Positions 15,721 to 24,186 are shown, counted from the first letter of the stretch. The stretch is DNA of 41,518 bases from Terriglobia bacterium (GCA_020073395.1 JAIQFF010000026.1:1-41518); one strand, 5' to 3'. The notes: generated by a model from the letters alone, not told the origin. A program made the numbers and translations.

Positions 15721-15837
15721 ATGAAGATCGGTTTTCACCCAGCGGCCGTGATGCCGCTGTTATGTGGGCTCACGGCTTGGGCCCAACTCAAACCACCCCT
15801 AGTGCCAGCGCCCAAGCCGTGCCCGCGCCAATCATGA
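15721..15837 (+). CDS. Possible 38-residue secreted peptide
   Basis: In the 295-base gap between the porin and the first small membrane protein there is a 38-residue frame. It starts with a signal-peptide-like sequence (AVMPLLCGLTAWAQ) and continues as a Pro-rich tail (LKPPLVPAPKPCP). A GGAG lies at 15715-15718, only two bases from the ATG, so initiation would be poor. The sequence resembles the start of the Amt protein encoded further on (VCGIPAWAQ and a Pro/Ala-rich region). It may be a remnant or a true micropeptide; I cannot decide. A TTG-started overlapping frame (15672-15941) looks worse. Confidence 0.3.
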   Translation: MKIGFHPAAVMPLLCGLTAWAQLKPPLVPAPKPCPRQS

Positions 15838-15952
15838 GTTCGGAGAAGGTAAGCAAGTTTTACAGGAGACAAAGTTGCCTCTTATTGACGCAGACAACGG
15901 ACGGGGTCCTAAGCTTGCCTCGGTTCAAATACTCGATGTAAGGAGCAGAAGA

Positions 15953-16123
15953 ATGGCGGCTAATGCAAAGCAGGGAACGTATCTGGGCACTACCTTGGTC
16001 GGCTTCACTTCCTTTGTGGCGGGTTTGCACAGCGGGGGTGGGCTGGGCATCGTCTTCGCCATCGTGGGGGCGGGTTTGCTGCTTGTCTCTGCGGCCGGCT
16101 TTTACAAGATCAAAGCTGTATAG
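15953..16123 (+). CDS. Small membrane protein, 56 residues
   Basis: A strong AAGGAG (15940-15945) precedes this ATG by seven bases. The product is 56 residues with two hydrophobic helices (LGTTLVGFTSFVAGL and GIVFAIVGAGLLLVSAAGF) joined by a Gly-rich turn, and a basic end (YKIKAV). I recognise no family. It is 21 bases before another two-helix protein and upstream of the ammonium transporter on the same strand. The pair may act as small subunits or regulators of a neighbouring membrane protein, which is inference from position. Confidence 0.7.
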   Translation: MAANAKQGTYLGTTLVGFTSFVAGLHSGGGLGIVFAIVGAGLLLVSAAGFYKIKAV

Positions 16124-16144
16124 ATCAATAAAGAGGGGAACCAC

Positions 16145-16327
16145 ATGAAGCTAGTTGGAATTTTGCTGGCAGTTTTCGGATGGTTGCTTCCGGTTGTAGG
16201 TCTGGGGATGACATCATCCACCGGGGCCAGGCTAGTTCTCTGCATCGTGGGGATCGCTATCACGCTCACCGCAATTCTCAAGCTGCTGATCAGCTCCCAC
16301 GAGAAGGAAGCAGTGTGGAAACAGTAG
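16145..16327 (+). CDS. Small membrane protein, 60 residues
   Basis: The ATG at 16145 follows GAGGGG at 16132-16137. The 60-residue product has two membrane helices (VGILLAVFGWLLPVVGLGM and LVLCIVGIAITLTAILKLL) and a short charged C-terminus (SSHEKEAVWKQ). Its layout mirrors the protein encoded just upstream, but the sequences are not clearly related. It ends about 90 bases before the Amt start. No known family comes to mind. Confidence 0.68.
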   Translation: MKLVGILLAVFGWLLPVVGLGMTSSTGARLVLCIVGIAITLTAILKLLISSHEKEAVWKQ

Positions 16328-16416
16328 CAGAACGATCAGCAGCAATAGGTCAAAGTTTAGAGACCGGGGGCGCGGCGACGACTAAGCTCGCGTTCAACCT
16401 CACTAGGAGATACGCA

Positions 16417-18093
16417 ATGACACGTTGCACATGGTTAAGACCATGTTTGTGGGCGGCGATTGTAGCGCTGCTCGTATGTGGAATACCGGCGTGGGCCCAG
16501 GGTCAAACCGCTGCGCCCAGCGCTCCAGCAGCTGCCGCCACGCCACCCCCGCTCGCGGTGGACGCACCTCTACCGGTCAGCGGCCCCAGCGCCGACGATC
16601 AGGCCGCGGGTGATCCTAGCGGGACCAAGACCGGAACCGCGAATGACGTGGTTCACGCCGATCCCACCAAACCTCTCACCCTGGTGGATCTGGTGAACCA
16701 GGCGGGACAGAACCGGATCGCCGTCAATTTTGTCTGGACATTGGTCGCGGGCTTTCTGGTCATGTTCATGCAGGCCGGCTTCGCCATCGTAGAAACCGGG
16801 CTGTGCCGTGCCAAGAACGCCAACCACACCATGATGATGAACTTCATGGTTTACGGTTTCGGCCTGTTCGCCTATTGGGTGTGCGGCTTTGCCTTGCAGA
16901 TGGGCGGAGCGGCTGGTGTTTCAATCCTGGGCGGAGCCGCCCCGCTGAGTCACGAGTTCACTATTCATCTGCTGGGACACGACTGGGGCCTGTGGGGCAC
17001 CAAGGGCTTCTTCCTTTCCGGTGCGACCTACGACGTAGGCGTGATGGTTCTGTTTCTGTTCCAGATGGTTTTCATGGACACGGCATTGACCATCGTGACG
17101 GGCGCGGCGGCGGAGAGATGGAAGTACGCCGCTTTCGCGGTTTCCTCCCTGCTTCTGGGCGCCTTTACCTATCCCATCTACGCTAATTGGGCATGGGGTG
17201 GGGGATGGCTCTCCAAGCTGGGCGCAAACTACGGACTGGGCGCGGGCTATGCCGATTTTGCCGGATCGGGAGTGGTGCACGCGGTTGGCGGTCTCACAGC
17301 TTTGGCTCTGTCCATCATCATCGGACCTCGTATCGGCAAGTACAATCGCGATGGCTCATCGAATGCGATGCCGGGACACGACATTGTCATTGTGCTGACA
17401 GGATGCTTCATCCTGGCCTTCGGCTGGTTCGGCTTTAACCCGGGCAGCACGCTGGGCGCGTCGGGCGCGCTGCGCATCAGCACCATTGCGGTCGATACAA
17501 TGTTGGCAGGCTGCACTGGATCCTTCGGCGCACTCCTGTATATGTGGATCAAGTATGGGAAGCCAGATGCCTCCATGTCGGGCAACGGGCTGCTGGCCGG
17601 CCTGGTCGCCATAACGGCTCCCAGCGGCTATGTCAACACCATGGGCGCCGTCATCATCGGGTTCGTTGCGGGCTTGCTGGTCTGCGTAAGCGTTGAATTC
17701 GTAGATCGCGTGCTGCGCGTGGACGATCCCGTGGGCGCCATCTCGGTGCACGGAACCAACGGACTGTGGGGAGTTATCTCCGTCGGTCTGTTCGCTGACG
17801 GCACCAACGGCGTGAAGGGATTGTTCTACGGAGATCCCACGCAGTTGGTCGCCCAACTCATTGGCGTAGGTACGCTGCTCGGTTTTGTTTTCACCACTTC
17901 ATACGTGGCCAACCTGGCGATTCACGCGATTGTCGGGCAGCGGGTGGCCGCGGCCGATGAGCTCGAAGGGTTGGACATCCCAGAAATGGGCGCTCTGTGC
18001 TATCCCGAGTTCGTGCTAAAACCTGACACAACGCACAGTGGCGCGGCCGCGAGTGTCAAAGCCGGCTTGCAGGTCGCGCGGGAGACAGCGTAA
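16417..18093 (+). CDS. amt: Ammonium transporter (Amt/AmtB) with long N-terminal extension
   Basis: The 558-residue protein belongs to the Amt/Mep/Rh family. Hallmarks are GFAIVETGLCRAKN, the AERWKYAAF segment, the first pore histidine in SGVVHAVGG, and the second in VHGTNGLWG, so the twin-His pore is intact. AGRY-like core helices cover about 105-540. Before them is a signal peptide (LLVCGIPAWAQ) and about 75 Ala/Pro-rich residues, longer than in E. coli AmtB of about 430 residues. AGGAGA at 16405-16410 supports this start over the longer open frame. It conducts ammonium across the inner membrane. The stop overlaps the next start (TAATG). P-II and GlnD genes downstream fit classical Amt control by P-II. 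Confidence 0.95.
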   Translation: MTRCTWLRPCLWAAIVALLVCGIPAWAQGQTAAPSAPAAAATPPPLAVDAPLPVSGPSADDQAAGDPSGTKTGTANDVVHADPTKPLTLVDLVNQAGQNRIAVNFVWTLVAGFLVMFMQAGFAIVETGLCRAKNANHTMMMNFMVYGFGLFAYWVCGFALQMGGAAGVSILGGAAPLSHEFTIHLLGHDWGLWGTKGFFLSGATYDVGVMVLFLFQMVFMDTALTIVTGAAAERWKYAAFAVSSLLLGAFTYPIYANWAWGGGWLSKLGANYGLGAGYADFAGSGVVHAVGGLTALALSIIIGPRIGKYNRDGSSNAMPGHDIVIVLTGCFILAFGWFGFNPGSTLGASGALRISTIAVDTMLAGCTGSFGALLYMWIKYGKPDASMSGNGLLAGLVAITAPSGYVNTMGAVIIGFVAGLLVCVSVEFVDRVLRVDDPVGAISVHGTNGLWGVISVGLFADGTNGVKGLFYGDPTQLVAQLIGVGTLLGFVFTTSYVANLAIHAIVGQRVAAADELEGLDIPEMGALCYPEFVLKPDTTHSGAAASVKAGLQVARETA

Positions 18094-18653
18094 TGACAAA
18101 CGCCTTTCCCATTAAGGGTGAGTTGGGCGGGCATTCCCTTACCTGGCAATGTCCCCCTTCATTTGACTTCCCTCGCGAAGCCGTCGAGTGCTTCCAGGAA
18201 GGCGTGGCACTACTTCAAATGGGTGATCCGGGAGCGGCGCTGCCGGCGCTCTCCCGGAGCACCGATCTAGCTCCAACCTTTGGAGAGGCTCACGTGTTTC
18301 TGGGTCTCGCCAATGCCCTGACGAGCAATATCTACCCTGCGATTGATCATCTGGAACTTGCAACCCGGATCCAGCCGGATAGCTTTGCTGCGCATTACAC
18401 GCTGGCACAGCTCAATTTCAAGCTGCGTATTCCCCAAAAGGGCTATGCTGCTGCAGAACAGGCATTGCGCTGCGTGGCCACTCTGGAACAGCGTAAGATG
18501 CTGACCCAGTTGCTCAAGGAAGAACGGGCTCGCGAACGAAATGGGATTGCACGGCCCTGGTTCAACACACCGTTCAGCAAGCCGGGACTTTTTCTTACGG
18601 GTGGTGGCCTAGCGGCCGCCATCGTGGCGCTCCTGCTGCATGTTCGCTGGTAA
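18093..18653 (+). CDS. TPR-repeat protein with C-terminal membrane anchor
   Basis: The 186-residue protein starts on the stop of the ammonium transporter gene (one-base overlap), so the two are translationally coupled. Residues of about 30-130 form about three tetratricopeptide repeats (FQEGVALLQMGDPGAALPAL, then AHVFLGLANAL, then AAHYTLAQLNFKL). The end is one membrane helix (LFLTGGGLAAAIVALLLHVRW, about 166-186). This gives a tail-anchored protein with its TPR domain in the cytoplasm. TPR domains bind proteins. A role as a scaffold for the transporter or P-II is inferred from position and not shown. Confidence 0.85.
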   Translation: MTNAFPIKGELGGHSLTWQCPPSFDFPREAVECFQEGVALLQMGDPGAALPALSRSTDLAPTFGEAHVFLGLANALTSNIYPAIDHLELATRIQPDSFAAHYTLAQLNFKLRIPQKGYAAAEQALRCVATLEQRKMLTQLLKEERARERNGIARPWFNTPFSKPGLFLTGGGLAAAIVALLLHVRW

Positions 18654-18670
18654 AGAGGGAGAGGTGACGC

Positions 18671-18874
18671 GTGACTGACAGGCTCTTCGAAACCATCAAA
18701 AAGCAGCGGCTGGCTTGGTCTTGGGCTGTGATCGTCGGGCTTTTCCTCATACTCCTGGGGCATGCCCCTGTCTTTCCTGTGATTGCTGGTTGTGCACTGG
18801 CCATCGCGATTTCAACGTTACGCTCTGCCCCCAGAAGTCAGGCAGGGAGCGTCCGGCTTGGTGGAGGCCGATGA
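18671..18874 (+). CDS. Small membrane protein, 67 residues
   Basis: This GTG-started gene follows a purine-rich Shine-Dalgarno stretch (GGGAGAGG, about 18657-18664). The product has two adjacent hydrophobic helices (SWAVIVGLFLILLGHAPVF and VIAGCALAIAISTL) and a basic tail. Its stop overlaps the next gene's ATG by four bases (ATGA), which supports it as a real coupled gene. Nothing recognisable in databases comes to mind. It is the third short membrane protein in this cluster. Confidence 0.7.
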   Translation: MTDRLFETIKKQRLAWSWAVIVGLFLILLGHAPVFPVIAGCALAIAISTLRSAPRSQAGSVRLGGGR

Positions 18875-20127
18875 GCACTTCGCTCCAGATACTGTTGTTC
18901 ATCGCCCTGCTGATCGCGGCGGCGAAGACTGCCGGTTCTCTGGCGTCTCGCCTTGGGCTGCCCGCGGTGCTGGGCGAACTACTGGCAGGCGTAATCCTGG
19001 GTCCCAGCGCGCTCAACATTTGGCACATGCACTGGCTGGCTACTCCGGGCGAAGGTGGGGCCTCGGTCGCCGGCGTATTCAAGGTGCTGGCTCAGCTTGG
19101 AGTAGTGGTACTCATGTTCGTGGCCGGCCTGGAGACCGACATCCAGATGGCCAAGCGCGCCCTGAAACCGGCTTTCTGGGCGGCTTCCGGCGGAGTGGTC
19201 CTGCCCATGGCAGGCGGTTACCTGCTGTCTCGATGGTTTGGGTTCGGCTGGCGGGAGGCGTTATTCATCGGCACCATTCTTACCGCCACCAGTGTCACCA
19301 TTACCGCGCAGACGCTGATGAATTTGAGCCAGATTCGATCCACGGCTGGTTCCACGATTCTGGGTGCAGCGGTTATTGACGATGTGTTGGGTCTCATCGT
19401 GCTCTCCCTGGTCATCGCAGTGAGTGCACGTTCCGGCGGCGGAAGCGTGGGCAACTGGAAGGCCCTCGTTATGCCGGTAAGTTATATGACGGGTTGTCTG
19501 GTAGCAATGTTTGCTGCCGGCCCGTTTCTTACACGCTGGCTGATGAAACAGGCCTCTCGCATGCATGGCCACCATATGGAGGTCGCTGCCGCCCTGTCGA
19601 TTGCATTCCTGATGGCCTTCACCGCTGAATCATTGGGGAAGATGGCGGCAATCACAGGCGCATACCTCGCCGGGCTTTTCGTCGCTGCCACGCCATCTCA
19701 CGAGCGGGTCATTGAAGAACTACGGGCCATGACCAACTCTTTCTTTGGGCCCATCTTCCTGGTGTCCATCGGGCTTGAGGTAAACGCGTGGCAGTCGGGA
19801 GGATATCTCGGATTCTTCGCCATCCTCCTGGGGATTGCGATTGTGGGGAAGATTGTGGGCTGCGGCCTTGGCGCCGGTTTCGCCGGATTCAGCAGGCGTG
19901 ACTCGTTTGTCGTGGGAATCGGAATGATCCCTCGAGGTGAAGTCGGACTGATTACGGCCAGTATCGGTTTTGCGGCGGGCCTGGTCACGCGGGACATTTA
20001 TGCGCAAACCGTACTACTGGTGTTAATCACTACACTGATCACACCGGCGCTGTTGCGTTATGCCTTTCCCAAGGAGCTGTTGCAGGCTTCGGTATCGGAG
20101 ACGGCGGCAGCGGAGATTTCTCTGTAA
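18871..20127 (+). CDS. Cation:proton antiporter, CPA2 family
   Basis: The 418-residue protein has about 12 membrane helices of the Na+/H+ exchanger domain (PF00999). Signs are RLGLPAVLGELLAGVILGPS near the N-terminus, TATSVTITAQTL, the ion-binding Asp pair in AAVIDDVLGL, and GMIPRGEVGL near residue 355. There is no C-terminal RCK (TrkA-N) domain, unlike KefB/KefC. The start at 18871 is supported by GGTGGAGG at 18860-18867 and the ATGA overlap; the open frame before it is not used. It exchanges Na+ or K+ for protons in the inner membrane. Its place between the Amt and P-II genes is notable. Confidence 0.92.
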   Translation: MSTSLQILLFIALLIAAAKTAGSLASRLGLPAVLGELLAGVILGPSALNIWHMHWLATPGEGGASVAGVFKVLAQLGVVVLMFVAGLETDIQMAKRALKPAFWAASGGVVLPMAGGYLLSRWFGFGWREALFIGTILTATSVTITAQTLMNLSQIRSTAGSTILGAAVIDDVLGLIVLSLVIAVSARSGGGSVGNWKALVMPVSYMTGCLVAMFAAGPFLTRWLMKQASRMHGHHMEVAAALSIAFLMAFTAESLGKMAAITGAYLAGLFVAATPSHERVIEELRAMTNSFFGPIFLVSIGLEVNAWQSGGYLGFFAILLGIAIVGKIVGCGLGAGFAGFSRRDSFVVGIGMIPRGEVGLITASIGFAAGLVTRDIYAQTVLLVLITTLITPALLRYAFPKELLQASVSETAAAEISL

Positions 20128-20220
20128 CCTGCTTTTGCAGTCGCAGGGATTAGTCAGGTGAGGACTGGAAACTTCAGAAAGGTTTTAGGACTGGAATCCG
20201 CCGGTACGAGGATAAACACA

Positions 20221-20559
20221 ATGACGAAACTTGAAGCGATTATTCAGCCCTCCAGATTTGAGGCCGTCAAGGAAGTTTTGGCGGAACTGGGGGTTGAGGG
20301 CATGACGATCTCTGACGTGCGCGGGCACGGCAGGCAGAAGGGTCACACCGAGGTTTATCGTGGCCGGGAATACACCGTCGATCTCGTCCCCAAGATCAAG
20401 ATCGAAATGGTACTGGCCGACAACCTGGTGAACGCCGCCGTCGATGCCATCGTGCAAAGCGCAGGGACAGGGAAGATCGGCGACGGAAAGATTTTTCTCT
20501 CCAAGGTGGACGAAGCCATAAGGATTCGGAACCACGAGCGCGGAGTGGCGGCACTTTAA
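20221..20559 (+). CDS. glnK: P-II nitrogen regulatory protein (GlnB/GlnK)
   Basis: The 112-residue protein has the length and layout of P-II. It starts MTKLEAIIQPSRFE, and the T-loop has Tyr51 in RGREYTVDL, the site uridylylated by GlnD. The B-loop TGKIGDGKIF (about 83-92) binds ATP. P-II senses 2-oxoglutarate, ATP and ADP, and blocks Amt when nitrogen is plentiful. The ATG has GAGGA about ten bases upstream. The glnD gene follows 30 bases later, so the modifying enzyme and substrate share a transcript. I use glnK because of the Amt link; glnB would be equally valid. Confidence 0.95.
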   Translation: MTKLEAIIQPSRFEAVKEVLAELGVEGMTISDVRGHGRQKGHTEVYRGREYTVDLVPKIKIEMVLADNLVNAAVDAIVQSAGTGKIGDGKIFLSKVDEAIRIRNHERGVAAL

Positions 20560-20589
20560 CGCACCATCACGTCAGGCCACCGGAGTCCG

Positions 20590-23175
20590 ATGCCAGTGCT
20601 GGCGAATAGCGCTAAATCACAGGGCGCATATCAGGCCGAGTCGGAAAAGATACGCGAGAGATTCGAGCGCTCACATGACGGGCAAGCTGCCATCCGCGAG
20701 CGCTCGGATCTGACTGATTCCCTAATTGGCGAGTTGTGGAATCAATTTTCCCCAGGCTCGCCCGACAGGATCTGCGTTGCTGCCCTGGGCGGCTATGGCC
20801 GTCGTGCGTTATTTCCCTGTTCGGACGTTGATGTGCTCTTCCTGCACGAATCACCCCTGAGTGAAGATGCGCAGAAGCGCGTCATCCCGCGAATCTCTCA
20901 AGCCCTCTGGGACCTGCATCTCCGCGTCAGTCCCACTACCCGTTCCCTGGCAGAGTGCGGCAAGCTGCATCGCGACAACCTCGAGTTCAACATTTCCCTG
21001 CTGGATTGCCGCTACATCTGCGGCGATGCGGGACTGTTTGAACAGCTTCGCTCGCAGGTGATTCCGAAGATGGTCGGCCGCGAAGCGCTTGAGTTGCAGC
21101 AGAGGCTGATCGATCTGACATCGGCACGGCACACCAAATACGGCCACACCATTTTTCACCTGGAACCCAATATCAAGGACTGCCCCGGCGGGCTGCGGGA
21201 TTATCAAGTCGCTTGCTGGCTGAGCCTGATTTCAGAACTGGAGAAAACGGGCGTGTGGCCAGCCCCGGAGAATTTGCTGCCCAGCGCCTTTCGCGCGGAG
21301 TGTGGTGCGGCCCTGGATTTTCTTTCAGCGGTACGATGTTTTCTGCACTATCGCCAAGGCCGGGACCTGAATAATCTGACCTACGAACTTCAGTCTGAGG
21401 CTGCGGCGGCGGGAATCGGGTTGCCGGACCGCGCGCCGGTCTCGGCCGCCGTCTGGATGCGAACTTACTTCCGCCACGTTCGATCGATTTACCGGCTGAC
21501 CGTCCTCTTCGATGAGGTGCCGCCCGGACGCTCCGGTCTCTACCGGCTCTTCGAAAATCGCAAGTCGCGCTTGTCGAACGCCGATTTCTCCGTGGTCGAA
21601 GGCCGCGTCTTTCTGCGCCAGCTCTCCTCGGTAAAGGATCCCACCATCCTGCTGGGTCTTTTCGAGTTCGTTGGCCGTCATGGCCTGAAGCTGACTGCCG
21701 AAACGGAGCGCTGCGTCGAAACCGCCCTTCCCAGCTTCCGGGAATGGGCCCATGATTCTCCGGAGGTATGGTCATACTTCAGGCGAATTCTGGTATCGCC
21801 CCATGCCGGAGCCGCTCTGCGCGCCATGCACCGGCTAGGGGTGCTGGTCCTGCTGTTTCCCGAGTTTCAGGCGGTCGATTCCCTCGTCATTCGCGACTAT
21901 TACCACCGCTATACGGTCGACGAGCATTCCCTGGTTGCGATCGAGAACATTCACGCGTTGCGAACTCCCGACAGCGAATTGGAACGCCGCTTCCGCGACA
22001 TCCTGGACGGACTCGAACGTCCGGACCTGCTGTTTTTGGCGCTCCTGTTTCACGATGTCGGCAAGGGCATGCCCGCGGATGACCATGTGGCCGGAAGCCT
22101 GCAGGCCTCAGCCAGCGCTCTGGAGCGGCTGCGACTGGAACCGGTTGAGCGTGAAACTGTGGTTTTTCTGATTGCGAACCATTTGCGCATGTCGGCCACC
22201 ACCATGCGCCAGGACATCTTCGATGCCAACGTGGTGGCGGAGTTCAGTGAGTCTGTCGGCACTACGGAACGGCTGAAGATGCTGACACTGCTTACCTACA
22301 CCGACGTTAAGTCAGTCAACCCGGAAGCTCTGACGCCGTGGAAGGCTGAAATGCTGTGGCAGCTCTATGCGGCTGCATTCAACCACCTCAGCCGGACGGT
22401 GGACGACCAACGTCTGACCGCGAGTGCGACTAACAGTGAGCTAATCAAGGAAGTTGTTGCCGTCGCGGGCGAGCCTGATGCCAAGCACATCACTTCCTTT
22501 CTGGAAGGTTTTCCCAAACGCTATCTGCTGATGCACACGCCCAGCGAGATCGTCGCTCACTGCCAAATGTACGATCGCCTCAAAGAGAAAGATGAGGAGC
22601 CGCAGATCGAAATACTCCGTCGCGACGGCTACTTTGAACTTGTTCTTCTGACCCTGGACTGCCCTGGCCTGTTTTCGCACGTAGTGGGCACCCTATCATC
22701 CTGGGGCATGAATATCTTGAAGGCTGAAGCCTTTGCCAACAAAGCGGGCGTTGTCCTCGACACCTTCCGCTTCTCGGACCGGTTCCGCACTCTTGAGCTC
22801 AATCCTTCCGAAATAAACCGCCTGAAACGGAAACTTGCTGAGGCCGTTTCGGGAGAGATTAACGTGGTCGACCTCATGGAGACGAAGTTCAAGCCGGGAG
22901 TGCAGAACCCGAAAGTAAAAATCGAAACCAGCGTCCAGACCGACAACAGCTGTTCGCAACACAGCACCCTGATCGAGATCATCGCCCAGGACCGTCCCGG
23001 GTTGCTCTACGACATCAGTTCCACTATGGCTGAACTGGGCTGCAATATCGAGGTTGCGATCATCGACACGCAAGGCCAAACTGCGACCGACGTGTTCCAC
23101 GTGACCTGCGCCGGCGCCAAGCTGGATCCGAAACATCAGGAGAAGATGCGAACCGCGCTCCTGGAGCAGCTGTAA
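20590..23175 (+). CDS. glnD: Bifunctional P-II uridylyltransferase/uridylyl-removing enzyme
   Basis: The 861-residue protein shows all GlnD parts in order. A nucleotidyltransferase domain has GGYGRRALFPCSDVD at about 67-81. A helical region follows (IKDCPGGLRDYQ near 196). The HD domain that removes UMP has FHDVGKGM with His488-Asp489. Two C-terminal ACT domains (about 680-755 and 790-861) each have a DCPGLF or DRPGLL start and sense glutamine. The size is close to the E. coli enzyme (890). GGAG at 20582-20585 precedes the ATG. As the last gene of the nitrogen cluster it controls the neighbouring P-II in the cytoplasm. Confidence 0.96.
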   Translation: MPVLANSAKSQGAYQAESEKIRERFERSHDGQAAIRERSDLTDSLIGELWNQFSPGSPDRICVAALGGYGRRALFPCSDVDVLFLHESPLSEDAQKRVIPRISQALWDLHLRVSPTTRSLAECGKLHRDNLEFNISLLDCRYICGDAGLFEQLRSQVIPKMVGREALELQQRLIDLTSARHTKYGHTIFHLEPNIKDCPGGLRDYQVACWLSLISELEKTGVWPAPENLLPSAFRAECGAALDFLSAVRCFLHYRQGRDLNNLTYELQSEAAAAGIGLPDRAPVSAAVWMRTYFRHVRSIYRLTVLFDEVPPGRSGLYRLFENRKSRLSNADFSVVEGRVFLRQLSSVKDPTILLGLFEFVGRHGLKLTAETERCVETALPSFREWAHDSPEVWSYFRRILVSPHAGAALRAMHRLGVLVLLFPEFQAVDSLVIRDYYHRYTVDEHSLVAIENIHALRTPDSELERRFRDILDGLERPDLLFLALLFHDVGKGMPADDHVAGSLQASASALERLRLEPVERETVVFLIANHLRMSATTMRQDIFDANVVAEFSESVGTTERLKMLTLLTYTDVKSVNPEALTPWKAEMLWQLYAAAFNHLSRTVDDQRLTASATNSELIKEVVAVAGEPDAKHITSFLEGFPKRYLLMHTPSEIVAHCQMYDRLKEKDEEPQIEILRRDGYFELVLLTLDCPGLFSHVVGTLSSWGMNILKAEAFANKAGVVLDTFRFSDRFRTLELNPSEINRLKRKLAEAVSGEINVVDLMETKFKPGVQNPKVKIETSVQTDNSCSQHSTLIEIIAQDRPGLLYDISSTMAELGCNIEVAIIDTQGQTATDVFHVTCAGAKLDPKHQEKMRTALLEQL

Positions 23176-23191
23176 GTCCACCCGAATCACC

Positions 23192-23320
23192 GCGCACTGC
23201 GTAGGGACAGATGTCCTCATCTGTCCGGCGGAGCAAAGCTCCGCTCTCTTCACATTCCCAATGAACAACGGTCGAGCTGCGCTCGAGAGGACAGATGAGG
23301 ACATCTGTCCCTACGTGCGC
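23192..23320. repeat. Inverted-repeat element between glnD and rmlD, supplies rmlD stop codon
   Basis: The left arm (23192-23226) and right arm (23289-23320) are perfect inverted copies over 32 bases, apart from a three-base TGC insertion in the left arm. Each arm is itself a hairpin (GGACAGATG/CATCTGTCC), and the spacer has two more (GCGGAGC/GCTCCGC and CGAGC/GCTCG). The right arm overlaps the last ten bases of rmlD and contains its TAG stop. Lying between two convergent genes it could stop transcription from both sides, though without T-runs. Confidence 0.75.
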
Positions 23321-24144
23321 TGTAGCAGGTATCTCGTCAGCGCATCCCGCCAGTCGGGCATGGCGATGCCGCGTTTTTGCAGGCTTTCGGGAGAAAGGAC
23401 GGAATATTTGGGACGTTCGGCGGGACGCACGAACTTGGCGCTGGTAGTCTCGCGCACAACCGTTTTCAGTCCTGCACGCGCAATGATTTCGCGGGCAAAC
23501 TCATACCACGAACACTCACCGCGGTTGGTGACGTGCACAATGCCACTCGCCCCTTGGCGGCAGAGTTGAACGATGGCGTGGGCCAGGTCGATCGAGTAGG
23601 TCGGGGATCCGCGCTGGTCGCCAACTACCTCCAACTCCGGTCGGCTTGCGGCCAATTTCAGAATTGTGGCTGGGAAACATTTCCCGCCCGCGCCGAAAAG
23701 CCAGGATATTCGGACGATGCAGCACTCCGGCAGAGTTTCACCCAGTTGCACCTCTGCCTCGGCCTTCGACTGGCCGTAAACGCTGCGCGGCGCGCGCGGG
23801 TCATCGGTTGCGTAGGGCGTGGTTTTGGTCCCATCGAAGACGTAGTCTGTGCTGAGAAAGAGCAGGCGCGTCCCTTGCTGCTTCGCCGCTCGCGCCACAT
23901 TCACCGCTCCGCGGCAGTTCACGTCGAAAGCCAGGTCACGATTGGTTTCGCAACCGTCCACATCGGTATAAGCCGCCGCCAGGACGATCCAATCGGGGCG
24001 GGAGTCCCGGACCAGAGTCAGTACCTGTTTCGCATCCCGGATGTCGCCGTCCGCGGAACCGAGTCCAGTGACCTCGTCATCCTTCCACTCACGCATCAGC
24101 GCCTTTCCCAGCAGGCCGGTGGCGCCGAAGATAGTGATTCGCAT
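23311..24144 (-). CDS. rmlD: dTDP-4-dehydrorhamnose reductase
   Basis: The 277-residue NADPH-dependent reductase makes dTDP-L-rhamnose, the last step of that pathway. It has the Rossmann motif GATGLLG near the start, AAYTDVDGCE, STDYVFDG, the YGQSK active-site Tyr-Lys pair, and RISWLFG. Its C-terminus is in the inverted-repeat element at 23192-23320, so the last residues (QRT) and the stop come from that element. The rmlB gene is 42 bases upstream on the same strand. Product sugar would feed the exopolysaccharide locus beside it. Confidence 0.95.
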   Translation of the reverse strand: MRITIFGATGLLGKALMREWKDDEVTGLGSADGDIRDAKQVLTLVRDSRPDWIVLAAAYTDVDGCETNRDLAFDVNCRGAVNVARAAKQQGTRLLFLSTDYVFDGTKTTPYATDDPRAPRSVYGQSKAEAEVQLGETLPECCIVRISWLFGAGGKCFPATILKLAASRPELEVVGDQRGSPTYSIDLAHAIVQLCRQGASGIVHVTNRGECSWYEFAREIIARAGLKTVVRETTSAKFVRPAERPKYSVLSPESLQKRGIAMPDWRDALTRYLLQRT

Positions 24145-24186
24145 GCGGTCAGTTCTCTGTTTCGCCGAGGCCGGGTCGTAACAATC

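Noticed and set aside
15672-15941. TTG-started frame between porin and small membrane proteins
   Set aside because: There is no domain or signal peptide, the composition is odd, and the start is weak.
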